From: Pseudomonas laurylsulfativorans
GTDB taxonomy: Bacteria; Pseudomonadota; Gammaproteobacteria; Pseudomonadales; Pseudomonadaceae
Length of the DNA stretch: 64,000 bases
Direction: 5' to 3'
Assembly: GCF_002906155.1 (NCBI RefSeq)
Contig: NZ_MUJK01000015.1
Span: forward strand, 1 to 64,000
Under the pieces are notes generated by a model. That model ran no database searches. It worked only from the letters and a program-made list of their open reading frames with translations, and was not told the origin of the DNA. The position numbers and the translations under genes are program-made. This document shows positions 8,343 through 19,432 of this stretch, piece by piece (position 1 is the first letter of the stretch; each line of letters starts with the position of its first letter).

Positions 8343-8946
8343 ATCGCAACTGATCGAGCAGCTCAAGGCCGTGAGCTTTCCGACCCTCGGGCATTTTCTC
8401 GAAGAGGGATTTTCCGACCCGCAACTGCGGGCCATGGTGCCCAATGTGAAAGTCGTTGGCCGTGCGTTGACCCTGAAACTGGTGGGCGCCGATGCCATCG
8501 CCGTCAACCAGGCCCTGGCGCAGATCAGGCCGGGCGACGTGCTGGTGATCGACACGGGAGGCGACTATCGGCACGCGCCGGTTGGGGCGGTGACCAGTTG
8601 CGCGGCGCGCTGTGCCGGGGCGGTGGGGATTGTGGTGGATGGCGCGGTGACTGACCTGCTGGAGCTGCGCGAAGCCGGCTTGCCAGTGTTCGCCCGTGGC
8701 ACCAGCCTGCTCACCACCAAGCTGCACGGTCGCGGTGACAGCGTCATCAATCAGTCCATACACTGTGCTGGCGTGACGGTGCAGCCAGGGAATTGGGTGC
8801 TGGCGGACGACAACGGTGTGTTGTTTCTCGACACGGCATCGGCGGTGGCCGTGATTGAGCAGGCGCTGGCCTCGGATAGCGCCGAGCCGGGCCTGCTCGA
8901 ACGCTTGCGCGCCGGTGAGCCAGTCGCACAGGTCTTGCGCGTTTAG
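8335..8946 (+). CDS. RraA-like protein (HMG/CHA aldolase or oxaloacetate decarboxylase family), atypical active site
   Basis: 203-residue member of the RraA-like fold family, which includes 4-hydroxy-4-methyl-2-oxoglutarate aldolases and oxaloacetate decarboxylases. Seen: FPTLGHFLEEGF near the start, VVGRALTLKL, GDVLVIDTGGD, and GIVVDGAVTDLLELREAGLPVFARG. Active aldolases carry an Arg-Asp pair in that last motif (DGxxRD); here the arginine is threonine (DGAVTD), so the classical reaction may be lost or altered. ATG 8335 is chosen because it overlaps the RidA stop (ATGGATGA); the upstream TTG at 8317 has no advantage. The last bases overlap the stop of the convergent LysR gene. Confidence 0.85.
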   Translation: MDESQLIEQLKAVSFPTLGHFLEEGFSDPQLRAMVPNVKVVGRALTLKLVGADAIAVNQALAQIRPGDVLVIDTGGDYRHAPVGAVTSCAARCAGAVGIVVDGAVTDLLELREAGLPVFARGTSLLTTKLHGRGDSVINQSIHCAGVTVQPGNWVLADDNGVLFLDTASAVAVIEQALASDSAEPGLLERLRAGEPVAQVLRV

Positions 8947-9860
8947 TCCGTCAGCCGTTGTTGCAGGCTTTCGAGAAAGATCGTCTCGGCCCGGCTCATG
9001 CGCTGTTCGCGGTTCCACAGCAAATGAATGTCGACATCGGCAATCCCTTCGTGGGGCGGCAGGCGCCAGAGCAATCCGGCGTCGACGTCGGCCGCCACCA
9101 CGTGCTCGGGCAAACAGCCGATACCGAAGCCGGCGATCACCAGTCGCCGGACTTCTTCCAGGCTCGGTGACGAGGCGACGATGCGGCCGCTGAAACCCTG
9201 CTGATCGCGGAAAATCGTCAGTGGCGAGAGCATGCCGCCGATCTGGTCACTGGTGAAACTGACGAAGTTCTCCCGTTGCAAATCCCCTTCGGCGACGTCC
9301 TGTTGGCCGAACATTGCATGATGCTTACCGCAGAAAAACGCATAGCGCTGACGCAGGAACAAGCGCTGCTCCAGGCGTGGCTGCGGGCGCCGATTGAGGC
9401 TCAGGCCGAGGGTCGCGGTTTTTTCCTGGAGGGCGCTGACGATGTCGGAGCTGCGCATCACATCGACTTCCAGATCCACTCGCGGGTATTGGCGATGGAA
9501 GTCGGCGAGGAAGTCATCAAAGCGTTCGGAGAAGATCCGGCTGATGATCAGTAAGCGCACTTTGCCGATCACTTCGTCGGCCGGTTGTTCCAGCACGCTG
9601 CTGACCTGGGACATTTGCCCGTAGATTTCCCCGGCCAGGGCGAAGATCTGCTCGCCGACTTCGGTCAGGGCAAAACGTGGCCCGCGACGGGCAATCAACT
9701 GGCGGCCCAGTTGTTCTTCCAGGCGCTTGAGGGCCTGGCTTACGGCTGGTTGGGTCAGGTGCAGGCGGGCGGCGGCGCGGCTGATGCTCTGCTCCTGGCC
9801 AATCACCCGAAAGGTGCGCAGCAGGTTCCAATCCAGACGGTCATTGAGCAGGCGTTGCAT
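8943..9860 (-). CDS. LysR-family transcriptional regulator (second of a paralogous pair)
   Basis: 305-residue LysR regulator with an N-terminal winged helix-turn-helix (SRAAARLHLTQPAVSQALKR, about residues 28-47) and an effector domain from about residue 90. It is paralogous over its full length to the regulator at 2226-3185, including NFVSFTSDQ, LSPLT, FRDQQGF and LLWNREQ. It converges on the RraA-like gene with a 4-base overlap of the two 3' ends, so it is not divergent from its likely target. The pair probably arose by duplication with the two transporter half-operons (inference). The 146 bases between its start and the CPA locus hold no gene. Confidence 0.92.
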   Translation of the reverse strand: MQRLLNDRLDWNLLRTFRVIGQEQSISRAAARLHLTQPAVSQALKRLEEQLGRQLIARRGPRFALTEVGEQIFALAGEIYGQMSQVSSVLEQPADEVIGKVRLLIISRIFSERFDDFLADFHRQYPRVDLEVDVMRSSDIVSALQEKTATLGLSLNRRPQPRLEQRLFLRQRYAFFCGKHHAMFGQQDVAEGDLQRENFVSFTSDQIGGMLSPLTIFRDQQGFSGRIVASSPSLEEVRRLVIAGFGIGCLPEHVVAADVDAGLLWRLPPHEGIADVDIHLLWNREQRMSRAETIFLESLQQRLTD

Positions 9861-10006
9861 AGGCGGTCAGCAGAAAGTCAGGGGCCAATAGGGAAAGTCG
9901 ACGGCTTGCACACCCGGTGCGCAAACCGTGGAAAATCTACAGTCGCGGGATCGTAACACTGTTGGCACGCAGCAACAGGGGCAAGTCGGTTCCTGCAAAA
10001 AAAGCG

Positions 10007-11137
10007 TCATGCGTAGGCGAGGGCTTTTTCTTCCAGCAGTTCCTCATACAAGGCCGCCCATTTGCGACCCATTTCGTCCGCGGTAAACAGATTTTGATAA
10101 CGGGCCTGCGCTTTCTCGCCCATTTGTGCCGCCAGCACCGGGTTTTCCCAAAGCGTGCGCATCGCCTCGCGAAACGCCAATGGATTGCTCGGCGGCACCA
10201 CCAGCCCGGTCTCGTTATGGATGTTGATGTAACTGGTGCCCGTGCCAATCTCACTGGAGATCATCGGTTTGCCATACATCGCGCCTTCCAGCAGCGAAAT
10301 GCCGAAGGCTTCGGAGCGTAGGTGAGACGGGAACACCACCGCATAGCTCAACTCGAGCAGGGCGACCTTGTCTTCGTCGCCGAGGAAGCCGAGGAAGTGC
10401 AGGTTCTGCAGACCCAGCTCCCTGGCCTGGGCGTGCAGCTCTGCTTCCAGAGGGCCGGCGCCGACGATCACCACGGGATAGTTCAGCCCCTGCATCGCTT
10501 CGAGCAGGATGTGCAGCCCTTTGTAATAGCGCATCACCCCGACGAACAGGAAGAACTTGTCCCCCAGCTTCTGGCGCCAGCGCTCGGTCCGTGCCGCGTC
10601 GTGCTTCGGATAACCCGACTTGTCCAGGCCGTAGGTAATGACCCGGGTCTTGTCCCGGTAGTCCTTGAGCACATCGCTGGTGTGAAAGTAGTTGGGGGAA
10701 GCCACGGCGATTCGATCCGCGCTGTCCAGGAACCTGCTCATCAATGGACGGTACAGTTTGAGCAGATGACGCTGGCGAATGATGTCGGAGTGGTAACTCA
10801 CGACGCAGGGCTTTTTGGTAGCGCTGACAAAATGCACCAGGTCCATGAAGGGCCAGGGGAAGTGGTAGTTGACCACGTCGGCCTCAGCCGCGAGCTCACG
10901 AAACTGCTTGAACACGCTGTAGGAAAAACCGGTGGAGGCGAGTTGAAAATCCATCCTGGCCTGATGCACCTGGTGCTCGCGGATCTGCAACACGCCCGGC
11001 GCCGGATTATTGCTCAAGGTCAGTACGGTGCTGTCGACACCATGGCGCGCACCGCTTTCGCTCATCTGGAAAATGACTTGTTCGATGCCACCCATGGAGT
11101 CGGGCAAGTAGGTTTTGTAAAAGTGCAGAACGCGCAT
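10007..11137 (-). CDS. wbpZ: GT4-family rhamnosyltransferase of A-band/CPA synthesis (WbpZ-like)
   Basis: 376-residue GT-B glycosyltransferase. Seen: MRVLHFYKTYLPDSMGGIEQ at the N-terminal fold, FLFVGVMRYYKGLHIL at the start of the C-terminal domain, and the family 4 signature SEAFGISLLEGAMYGKPMI with the conserved E-x7-E region. It is the last gene of an eight-gene minus-strand operon in the same order as the P. aeruginosa A-band locus, where WbpZ adds a D-rhamnose early in polymer assembly on the cytoplasmic face. A single base separates it from wbpY. No clear terminator follows. Confidence 0.88.
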   Translation of the reverse strand: MRVLHFYKTYLPDSMGGIEQVIFQMSESGARHGVDSTVLTLSNNPAPGVLQIREHQVHQARMDFQLASTGFSYSVFKQFRELAAEADVVNYHFPWPFMDLVHFVSATKKPCVVSYHSDIIRQRHLLKLYRPLMSRFLDSADRIAVASPNYFHTSDVLKDYRDKTRVITYGLDKSGYPKHDAARTERWRQKLGDKFFLFVGVMRYYKGLHILLEAMQGLNYPVVIVGAGPLEAELHAQARELGLQNLHFLGFLGDEDKVALLELSYAVVFPSHLRSEAFGISLLEGAMYGKPMISSEIGTGTSYINIHNETGLVVPPSNPLAFREAMRTLWENPVLAAQMGEKAQARYQNLFTADEMGRKWAALYEELLEEKALAYA

Positions 11138-11138
11138 A

Positions 11139-12269
11139 TCAGTTCTCCATAGCCTGGCGGTAGGCGCGGGCGGTCACCGTCGCGCAACGCTCCCAGGAAA
11201 AAAGCTTCGCTCGCTGCAAACCCGCCTCGCGACAGGCACGCCAGTGCACCGGGTCGTCGATCAACCGCTGCATGGCATCGCGCAACGTGTCCGGTTCGTG
11301 CGCCTCGATATAGTTGCCGGCATCGCCAGCCACTTCCGGCATCGCCGATTCGCCCGTCAGAATCACCGGGGTGCCACTGGCCATGGCTTCCAGCACCGGC
11401 AGACCGAACCCTTCATACAACGAGGGGAAGACCAGTGCCCGGGCACCGGCCAGCAGCTGCGCCAGATCCTCGTCGGGCAGGTACCCCAGCAGGCACACAT
11501 GACCCGAGGCGAGGGCCGAACGTAATTCGTCGTTGAACTGCTCACGCTGCCAGCCGGCCATGCCCGCGATCAGTAATGGAAAACGTTGGCGTACGGTGTC
11601 CGGCAGTCGGGCATGAGCGCGCAGGGCCAGGGTCAGGTTCTTGCGCGGCTCCAGGGTGCCGACGCAGAGAAAATACTCCCGCGCCTCGACGCCGTGGGCC
11701 TTGAGGACCTGATCGATGGCCTCGGGTTCACGGGGGTGGAATCGCGCGGCCACACCCAGCGGTGCCACCACGAAGCGCTCGGCCGGCAGTGCGAAATAAG
11801 CCTGTGCTTGTTCGGCGATGTGTTGCGAGTCGGTCAGAATCAGCCGCGCCCGATGTACGCCGTCGGCCAGTCGCCGCTCGATTTCGCGCAGGCGTGCCGG
11901 TGGTTGGGTGTCGGGATAGTGCAGGTGCGTGAGGTCATGCAGCGTGATGATGGTTGGGCCGTCGAACGACAGCGGCCACAGGCTCGGCTCGTGATACAGA
12001 TCGATGGCCTGGGAAGGGCGCTGGTCAAAACGCTTCTGCTCCAGCCAGCGCCGCGCCTGATAGGCCCCCGGGATCTGTCGCAGCAACGGCGTCAAACGCG
12101 AGTAACCGGGCATCGCCGCGTCAGGCAGGGTCGAACTCCAGCCCCAGCCATGGAACAACGCCAGCTCGACGTCCTGTTGGTGGGCCAGGGCCGTCGCCAG
12201 TTCGGCGACGTAGTGACCGATGCCTGTGCGCGGTGCCTGGAGGATGCGGGCGTTAAGGGCAATTCGCAT
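11139..12269 (-). CDS. wbpY: GT4-family rhamnosyltransferase of A-band/CPA synthesis (WbpY-like)
   Basis: 376-residue glycosyltransferase with FLCVGTLEPRKNLTLALRA (donor-domain start) and FPSLYEGFGLPVLEAMASGT (GT4 signature), and the N-terminal ARILQAPRTGIGHYVAELA loop typical of mannosyl/rhamnosyltransferases. Start ATG 12269 overlaps the last 17 bases of wbpX; an upstream in-frame ATG at 12335 would lie inside wbpX and add non-conserved residues. Position in the operon matches WbpY, which in P. aeruginosa adds alpha-1,3-linked D-rhamnoses of the repeat. Confidence 0.87.
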   Translation of the reverse strand: MRIALNARILQAPRTGIGHYVAELATALAHQQDVELALFHGWGWSSTLPDAAMPGYSRLTPLLRQIPGAYQARRWLEQKRFDQRPSQAIDLYHEPSLWPLSFDGPTIITLHDLTHLHYPDTQPPARLREIERRLADGVHRARLILTDSQHIAEQAQAYFALPAERFVVAPLGVAARFHPREPEAIDQVLKAHGVEAREYFLCVGTLEPRKNLTLALRAHARLPDTVRQRFPLLIAGMAGWQREQFNDELRSALASGHVCLLGYLPDEDLAQLLAGARALVFPSLYEGFGLPVLEAMASGTPVILTGESAMPEVAGDAGNYIEAHEPDTLRDAMQRLIDDPVHWRACREAGLQRAKLFSWERCATVTARAYRQAMEN

Positions 12270-13629
12270 GCTGACTCTCAGGCACCTTCGCATCGCTGTG
12301 CAGGTTGCGCTGGATGCGGTCGACCAGTTGCGCACTCGCCTCGCGCCAGCTCAGCCAACGCCAGTTTTCCAGGCTGAGGGCTGCGGGAAACATGCCGTCG
12401 GTTTCCATGCCGATGACCAGGTCGGCCAGGTTCTGCGGATCGGCGAGGTCGAAGTACGCCATGTACTCGCCACCGATTTCGCGGAACACCGGGATGTCGC
12501 TGGCCATTGCCGGCAGGCCTCGCTGCATGGCTTCCACCAGCGGCAAACCGAACCCTTCGACGTAGGACGGAAATACCAGCGATGTCGCGTGGCAATAGGC
12601 GTGTTCCAGGCTCTTGTCCGAAAGTGTGTTGAACATGAACAAGCGCTGGTTCAACTCTGGATGCTGGCGGATACGCTCGATCAGCGCCTCGCACTTCCAG
12701 CCGATCTTGCCGACGATGCACAACCGGGCCCTGGACCCGGCCGCCCAGGCGCGCTCGAACGCGTCCAGCAGATATGCATGGTTCTTGCGCGGCTCGATGG
12801 TGCTGACCATCAGGAACACCGGGTCTTTTGACTTGAACATCTGCAGCAGCCCCGGGTCGACGGCTGAACGGGCATCGCTCAGGTCGAGTTCGGAGCCGAG
12901 GTGAAAGTAGTCGAACCAGCGCTGCTGAACCTGCGCGGCGCCGATCCTGCGGGTCATCTCCTGGCGTACCTGGTCGCGGATGGTGGTCGAGATCGCCACG
13001 TAGCCATCGGCGGTGCGGGCAATCCAGTCGAACCATTCGTTGAACACCTTCACCAATCCGGCGTCGCAGAACTGCGGATGGGTCAGGGGAATCAGGTCGT
13101 AGATCACCGAAACGATGCCGACCCCGTCACGCTTGAGTTGCTCGGCCAGAGGGAAGAAGTTGGCGTGCCAGGATGAATCCAGCAGCACCAGTTGATCGCC
13201 AGCGCGATGCTGCAAGGGCACGCAGCGCTCGGGAACCGGCTTGCCCTTGAGTGCCCGGTCGAGAAGGCGCATCGGCAGGCTCAGGCAGGCGAACGCGGTC
13301 AGGCGGCAACCGACGTAAAGCACCCGGCGGGCGAACTTCGATGTGCTGAACGGGCGGCGTCGTTCCAGCGCGCGATGGCGCAGCCAGAACTGATTGGCGA
13401 GCTGTTCGAGCTTCACCCGCAGGCTCACCAGATCCACTTTGACGGTCGGCAAGGGTGCCAGGCTTTTCACCTCGAACAACGCGCCATTGATCATCACCAC
13501 CGGAATGCATTCACGCTGGGCGTCAGCGTCCGGCAATTGCTGAATCACATTGCGAACGACCCGCTGAATGCCTGAGTTGGCTTCGGGGTGTTCGAAAACG
13601 TAGGTACATTCCACTAACAGTCTGGTCAT
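12253..13629 (-). CDS. wbpX: GT4-family rhamnosyltransferase of A-band/CPA synthesis (WbpX-like)
   Basis: 458-residue glycosyltransferase. Seen: MTRLLVECTYVFEHPEANSG start, a central ISVIYDLIPLTHPQF-type acceptor-domain segment, FLMVSTIEPRKNHAYLLDAF at the donor domain and FPSYVEGFGLPLVEAMQRGL as GT4 signature. ATG 13629 is chosen because it overlaps the wzt stop (ATGA) and gives the conserved N-terminus; the frame is open 25 residues further but only inside wzt. It corresponds to WbpX, the enzyme for alpha-1,2 linkages in the D-rhamnan of P. aeruginosa. Confidence 0.87.
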   Translation of the reverse strand: MTRLLVECTYVFEHPEANSGIQRVVRNVIQQLPDADAQRECIPVVMINGALFEVKSLAPLPTVKVDLVSLRVKLEQLANQFWLRHRALERRRPFSTSKFARRVLYVGCRLTAFACLSLPMRLLDRALKGKPVPERCVPLQHRAGDQLVLLDSSWHANFFPLAEQLKRDGVGIVSVIYDLIPLTHPQFCDAGLVKVFNEWFDWIARTADGYVAISTTIRDQVRQEMTRRIGAAQVQQRWFDYFHLGSELDLSDARSAVDPGLLQMFKSKDPVFLMVSTIEPRKNHAYLLDAFERAWAAGSRARLCIVGKIGWKCEALIERIRQHPELNQRLFMFNTLSDKSLEHAYCHATSLVFPSYVEGFGLPLVEAMQRGLPAMASDIPVFREIGGEYMAYFDLADPQNLADLVIGMETDGMFPAALSLENWRWLSWREASAQLVDRIQRNLHSDAKVPESQHANCP

Positions 13630-14885
13630 CGCGTCACCCCAACGGTTTCCACCAGGTTTTCGCTGGAACGGGTCACACTGGTCTGCGCTTCGAGCCAGGA
13701 GCAACCCACGAAGTCTTCCTGGCGATTGTTGATCACGTGGAAGACCAGCCCGTAGTCACGCCATTCGAAATTGCGATCCAGGTGCGAGTCCAGTCGCGAC
13801 AGGCTCAGGGCCACCGAATAGTTGCCCTTGCCCAGGCGCATGTCGAAGGCAAAACGGTAGGTGACGCGTTCGCCGGCACTCAGGTCGGTGAGGGCTTTGT
13901 CGACCCGGTGGGTATTGATGCCGTACATGGGCTGGCCGAGTCGATCCTTGATCATGAAACCGAGAATCAGCCGCTCGATGTCCTGGCGAACCTCGACCTG
14001 TACTTCCAGGACCATCGCCTGACCGACTTCCGCCACCTCTACCGAACGGCCCTTCGGGTCAAGCAGACGGACGCTGAGAATGCCTGCTTCGCCTGTCCCG
14101 GAAATGGTTTGCACCTGCCCGTTGGCGAGCATTTCCTGGCGCACCGTCTGGCCCTCGCGCTGGGCGAGCATGGCGTTGTAGTAGTCCATCACTTCTTCAG
14201 GCTTGCCGCGCATGGCCATGCGCCCGTTTTCCAGGAGGATGGCGGTGTCGCAGATCGACTGGATCGCCGAGCGGTCATGGGACACGATCAGCAACGTGGT
14301 GCCGGCCTTGCGGAAGTTGCGGATGCGATCGAAGCTTTTGTGCTGGAAGTAGGCGTCACCCACGGACAGCGCTTCGTCGACGATCAGGATATCCGGTCGC
14401 CGCGCGGTGGCCACGCTGAACGCCAGGCGCATCTGCATGCCGCTGGAGTAGGTGCGAACCGGGTGGTCGATGGCCTCGCCGATTTCGGCGAAGCTTTCGA
14501 TCTCCGGCATCAGCGCTTCGATTTCTTCCACCTGCATGCCGAGCAACTGGCCGGCCATGAAGGTGTTCTGTCGACCGGTGAAGTCCGGATGGAAGCCCAT
14601 GCCCAGTTCCAGCAACGCCGCCACGCGACCTTGCAACTGGATGTCGCCGCAGGTGGGCTGGGTGGTGCCGGTGATCATCTTCAACAGCGTGCTTTTGCCG
14701 GCACCGTTGACCCCGACGATGCCCACGGCTTCGCCAGGCTGAATTTCGAAATCGACCCCTTGCAGCACCCAGTGCAACTGATGCCGGGTAGGGGAAAAGG
14801 GCACCAGCCATTCGAACAACCGGCTCCAGCGATTCGGGTACTGCTTGTAGGCCTTGCCCAGGCCACTGACACGTATATGTCCCAT
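13626..14885 (-). CDS. wzt: ABC transporter ATP-binding protein Wzt for A-band polysaccharide export
   Basis: 419-residue ATPase of the O-polysaccharide exporter. Seen: Walker A GVNGAGKST at about residues 58-66, signature YSSGMQMRLAFSVAT, Walker B ILIVDEALSVGD, and a C-terminal domain of about 170 residues (from roughly residue 250) that resembles the Wzt-C polymer-binding domain, which recognises the modified chain end. Length equals that of Wzt proteins with this extra domain. Its start overlaps the wzm stop by one base. A Wzt with a C-terminal domain implies that chain-end modification is coupled to export, which fits the methyltransferases in the divergent operon. Confidence 0.93.
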   Translation of the reverse strand: MGHIRVSGLGKAYKQYPNRWSRLFEWLVPFSPTRHQLHWVLQGVDFEIQPGEAVGIVGVNGAGKSTLLKMITGTTQPTCGDIQLQGRVAALLELGMGFHPDFTGRQNTFMAGQLLGMQVEEIEALMPEIESFAEIGEAIDHPVRTYSSGMQMRLAFSVATARRPDILIVDEALSVGDAYFQHKSFDRIRNFRKAGTTLLIVSHDRSAIQSICDTAILLENGRMAMRGKPEEVMDYYNAMLAQREGQTVRQEMLANGQVQTISGTGEAGILSVRLLDPKGRSVEVAEVGQAMVLEVQVEVRQDIERLILGFMIKDRLGQPMYGINTHRVDKALTDLSAGERVTYRFAFDMRLGKGNYSVALSLSRLDSHLDRNFEWRDYGLVFHVINNRQEDFVGCSWLEAQTSVTRSSENLVETVGVTR

Positions 14886-15682
14886 CAGAGCTCGTCCACC
14901 ATTTCACCGACACGCTGGCGGAACAGCCGCAGCGCCATCCCACAGAACAACAGGCCGATCACCAGCAACGGGACCAGCGAGCTCCAGTTTGGCCATTGGT
15001 TGTAGAGAAACAGGTTCTGGTAGCTGTTCATCAGTGCCGTCATCGGGTTCAGCCCGATAAAACTCTGGATACCCGTCGGCAGGATCGACAGCGGATAAAC
15101 GATCGGCGTCAGCCAGAACCAGAATTGCAGGCAGATGCCGAAAAACTGCCCGACGTCGCGAAAGAACACGTTGAGCACGCCCAGAATCATTCCCAGCCCG
15201 GCAGCGAAGATCACCTGCAGGACCAGCAACGGCACCAGCGCCAGCAACGCCATGCCGGGGAGCCGCCCGCTGATCAGCAGGAAGCCGAGGAACAATCCCA
15301 GGATGATCGCGAAATTGATCCCGGCATTGAGCAGCACGATGACCGGCAGGCAGATTCGCGGGAAGCTGATTTTCTTCAGCAGGTTGGCGTTTTCCAGGAA
15401 CATGCTCTGGCTGCGCGTGGTGATCTCGGCGAACAGGCCCCAGGTCAGCAGGCCGGCGCACAGGTAGACACTGTAGGCCAACCCGTCATCCACGCCCGGC
15501 AAGCGGGCGCGCATGATGGTGGAAAAGATCACCGTATAGACCAGGATCATCGACAGCGGATTGAGCACGGTCCACAAGGCACCGAACAGCGAGTTGCGGT
15601 ATCGCGCCTGAAACTCTCGTTTGACACTGCCGAGGATAAAGCCCCGGTAACTCCACAGCGATTGGTAAAGATTACGCAGCAT
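14885..15682 (-). CDS. wzm: ABC transporter permease Wzm for A-band polysaccharide export
   Basis: 265-residue ABC-2 type membrane permease with six hydrophobic segments (for example MILVYTVIFSTIM and FAIILGLFLGFLLISG). Seen: the start SYRGFILGSVKREFQARYRNS, typical of polysaccharide-export permeases, and ILPTGIQSFIGLNPMTALM before the last segments. It forms the inner-membrane channel with Wzt. Directly adjacent to wbpW upstream (no gap) and overlapping wzt downstream. Confidence 0.93.
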   Translation of the reverse strand: MLRNLYQSLWSYRGFILGSVKREFQARYRNSLFGALWTVLNPLSMILVYTVIFSTIMRARLPGVDDGLAYSVYLCAGLLTWGLFAEITTRSQSMFLENANLLKKISFPRICLPVIVLLNAGINFAIILGLFLGFLLISGRLPGMALLALVPLLVLQVIFAAGLGMILGVLNVFFRDVGQFFGICLQFWFWLTPIVYPLSILPTGIQSFIGLNPMTALMNSYQNLFLYNQWPNWSSLVPLLVIGLLFCGMALRLFRQRVGEMVDEL

Positions 15683-17125
15683 TCAAACCGTCCGCCCGTA
15701 TTGATCTTCGAAGCGGACGATGTCGTCCTCTCCCAGGTATTCGCCGCTTTGCACTTCGATGATCACAAGGTCGATCACGCCGGGATTCTCCAGGCGATGC
15801 TTGTGACCGGCGGCAATGAAGGTCGACTCGTTCTTGGCCACCAGATGAGTGCCGGTGCCATTGTTGGTGACCTTGGCCATGCCTTCGACCACCACCCAGT
15901 GTTCATTGCGATGGTGGTGCATCTGCAATGACAACTTGGCGCCAGGCTTGACCACGATGCGCTTGATCTTGAAGCGCGGGCCTTCCTCGAGCACGGTGTA
16001 GGTGCCCCATGGCCGGCTGACCGTACGGTGCAGGCGATAGGCTTCGTGCTCTTTGTCCTTGAGCTGCCTGGCCACCCGGCGCACATCCTGGGCGCGGTCG
16101 GCATGGGCCACCAGCACCGCGTCGGCGGTGTCGACGATGATCAGGTTATCCACGCCCACGGTCGCTACCAGACGGTTTTCGCTCTGGACGAAGTTGTTGT
16201 GGCTGTCGATGAAAATCGACTCACCGACGGTGCGGTTGTTCTGTGCATCCGCCGGAACCAGCGCGGCCACCGCACCCCAGGAGCCGATGTCGCTCCAGTC
16301 GAAACGGGCCGGCACCACCACCACTTTGTCGGAGCGTTCCATCAACGCGTAGTCGATGGAAATGTCCATGATTTCGCCAAACAGGGCGGGTGACAGTTCC
16401 TGCTGCACGCTCCCAGAGTTTTCCACGGGGGCGCTGGCGGCCATGCAGGTCTGCGTCTGCTCCAGCAAGACGGGCGCATGGGTTTGCAGTTCGGCCAGCA
16501 GGCTGGCGACCGAGAAGCAGAACATCCCGGAGTTCCACAGGAAGTTGCCGCTTTCCACGTAATGCGTCGCGGTTTGCAGGTCGGGTTTTTCGACGAAGCG
16601 CCGCACGCGGGCAGCGCCTTTATCGTCCAGTGGCGTGCCGGCTTCAATGTAGCCAAATCCGGTTTCCGGAGCCGTCGGCACGACACCGAAGGTCACCAGG
16701 TGACCGCTCCTGGCCAATGTCACGGCATGCTCGACCGCGTCCTTCAACGCCTCGACATTGACGATCAGATGGTCGGCGGGCATCACCAGCATGATCGCGT
16801 CGTCGCCATGCAGGGCCTGGACGGAGAGGGCGGCGGCGGCAATGGCCGGTGCCGTATTGCGACCCGTCGGCTCCAGCAGGAAGTGCCCGCGATGACGACC
16901 CAGGTGCGCGTCCCGAAAGTGATCCTTGCTCTGGAAGTAGTACTCACGGTTGGTCACCGTGACGATATCGCCCCAGCCGTCGAGCAGGTCCGCGGCACGC
17001 CGATAGGTCTTGCCCAGCAGCGACTGGCCGTCAGGCAAGGCCATGAACGGTTTGGGATGGCCTTCACGCGACACCGGCCACAACCTTGTCCCGGCACCGC
17101 CGGAGAGAATCACGGGAATCAGCAT
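15683..17125 (-). CDS. wbpW: Mannose-1-phosphate guanylyltransferase/mannose-6-phosphate isomerase (WbpW, type II PMI-GMP)
   Basis: 480-residue bifunctional enzyme that makes mannose-6-phosphate and GDP-mannose, the precursor for GDP-D-rhamnose. Seen: the nucleotidyltransferase signature VILSGGAGTRLWPVSREGHP at the N-terminus, FVEKPD at about residues 165-170, and a C-terminal cupin isomerase domain containing PGAKLSLQMHHHRNEHWVVV with metal-binding histidines. Length is standard for AlgA/WbpW-type proteins. The operon context (gmd three bases upstream) identifies it as WbpW rather than AlgA. Confidence 0.95.
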   Translation of the reverse strand: MLIPVILSGGAGTRLWPVSREGHPKPFMALPDGQSLLGKTYRRAADLLDGWGDIVTVTNREYYFQSKDHFRDAHLGRHRGHFLLEPTGRNTAPAIAAAALSVQALHGDDAIMLVMPADHLIVNVEALKDAVEHAVTLARSGHLVTFGVVPTAPETGFGYIEAGTPLDDKGAARVRRFVEKPDLQTATHYVESGNFLWNSGMFCFSVASLLAELQTHAPVLLEQTQTCMAASAPVENSGSVQQELSPALFGEIMDISIDYALMERSDKVVVVPARFDWSDIGSWGAVAALVPADAQNNRTVGESIFIDSHNNFVQSENRLVATVGVDNLIIVDTADAVLVAHADRAQDVRRVARQLKDKEHEAYRLHRTVSRPWGTYTVLEEGPRFKIKRIVVKPGAKLSLQMHHHRNEHWVVVEGMAKVTNNGTGTHLVAKNESTFIAAGHKHRLENPGVIDLVIIEVQSGEYLGEDDIVRFEDQYGRTV

Positions 17126-17128
17126 GGC

Positions 17129-19029
<1,901 letters not shown>

Positions 19030-19432
19030 GCACTTCACCCAATTCCCACAGGCTTTACGGAAAAATTCACGAACCAAAAGCATGGTCCGAAAGGCAGGTG
19101 AAATGTTTGTTGTAGTTATTTGGTAGCCAATCTGTGCCATTTGCTCGGCAATTTCAACAGGTCCAACCGTGACTGGTCAGTTCTCGTCAGCGTAGCCTGA
19201 TTTATTCTCGTCGGGCGGTTCACGAATCCTCAACGGATGTGGTTAGAATGCCCCTCGTCACGATTACCGGGGTTCGGCAGCGTCGCTTCGAAACTGCGAG
19301 AAACTGACCACTAAAACAAGAACGAAGACGGGCTGGAAGACGATGGACGAGCGCCAGTAACCACTGACTCGAACCGTGTCCTCCCCGTCATAGCGTGAGG
19401 CTGCCGGGATGGCGGCGTCACCGTGGGATGCC
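19030..19432. promoter_or_regulatory. Divergent promoter region between the CPA and tailoring operons
   Basis: 403 bases without a convincing gene. On the plus strand a TAGAAT hexamer (19244-19249) could be the -10 of the tailoring operon, with TTCACG (19219-19224) as a poor -35 at 19-base spacing. This leaves a leader of about 170 bases before 19433. For the rmd side no clear promoter was picked out; A/T-rich bases at about 19095-19130 are the best place. No JUMPstart/ops element was seen. Confidence 0.4.
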
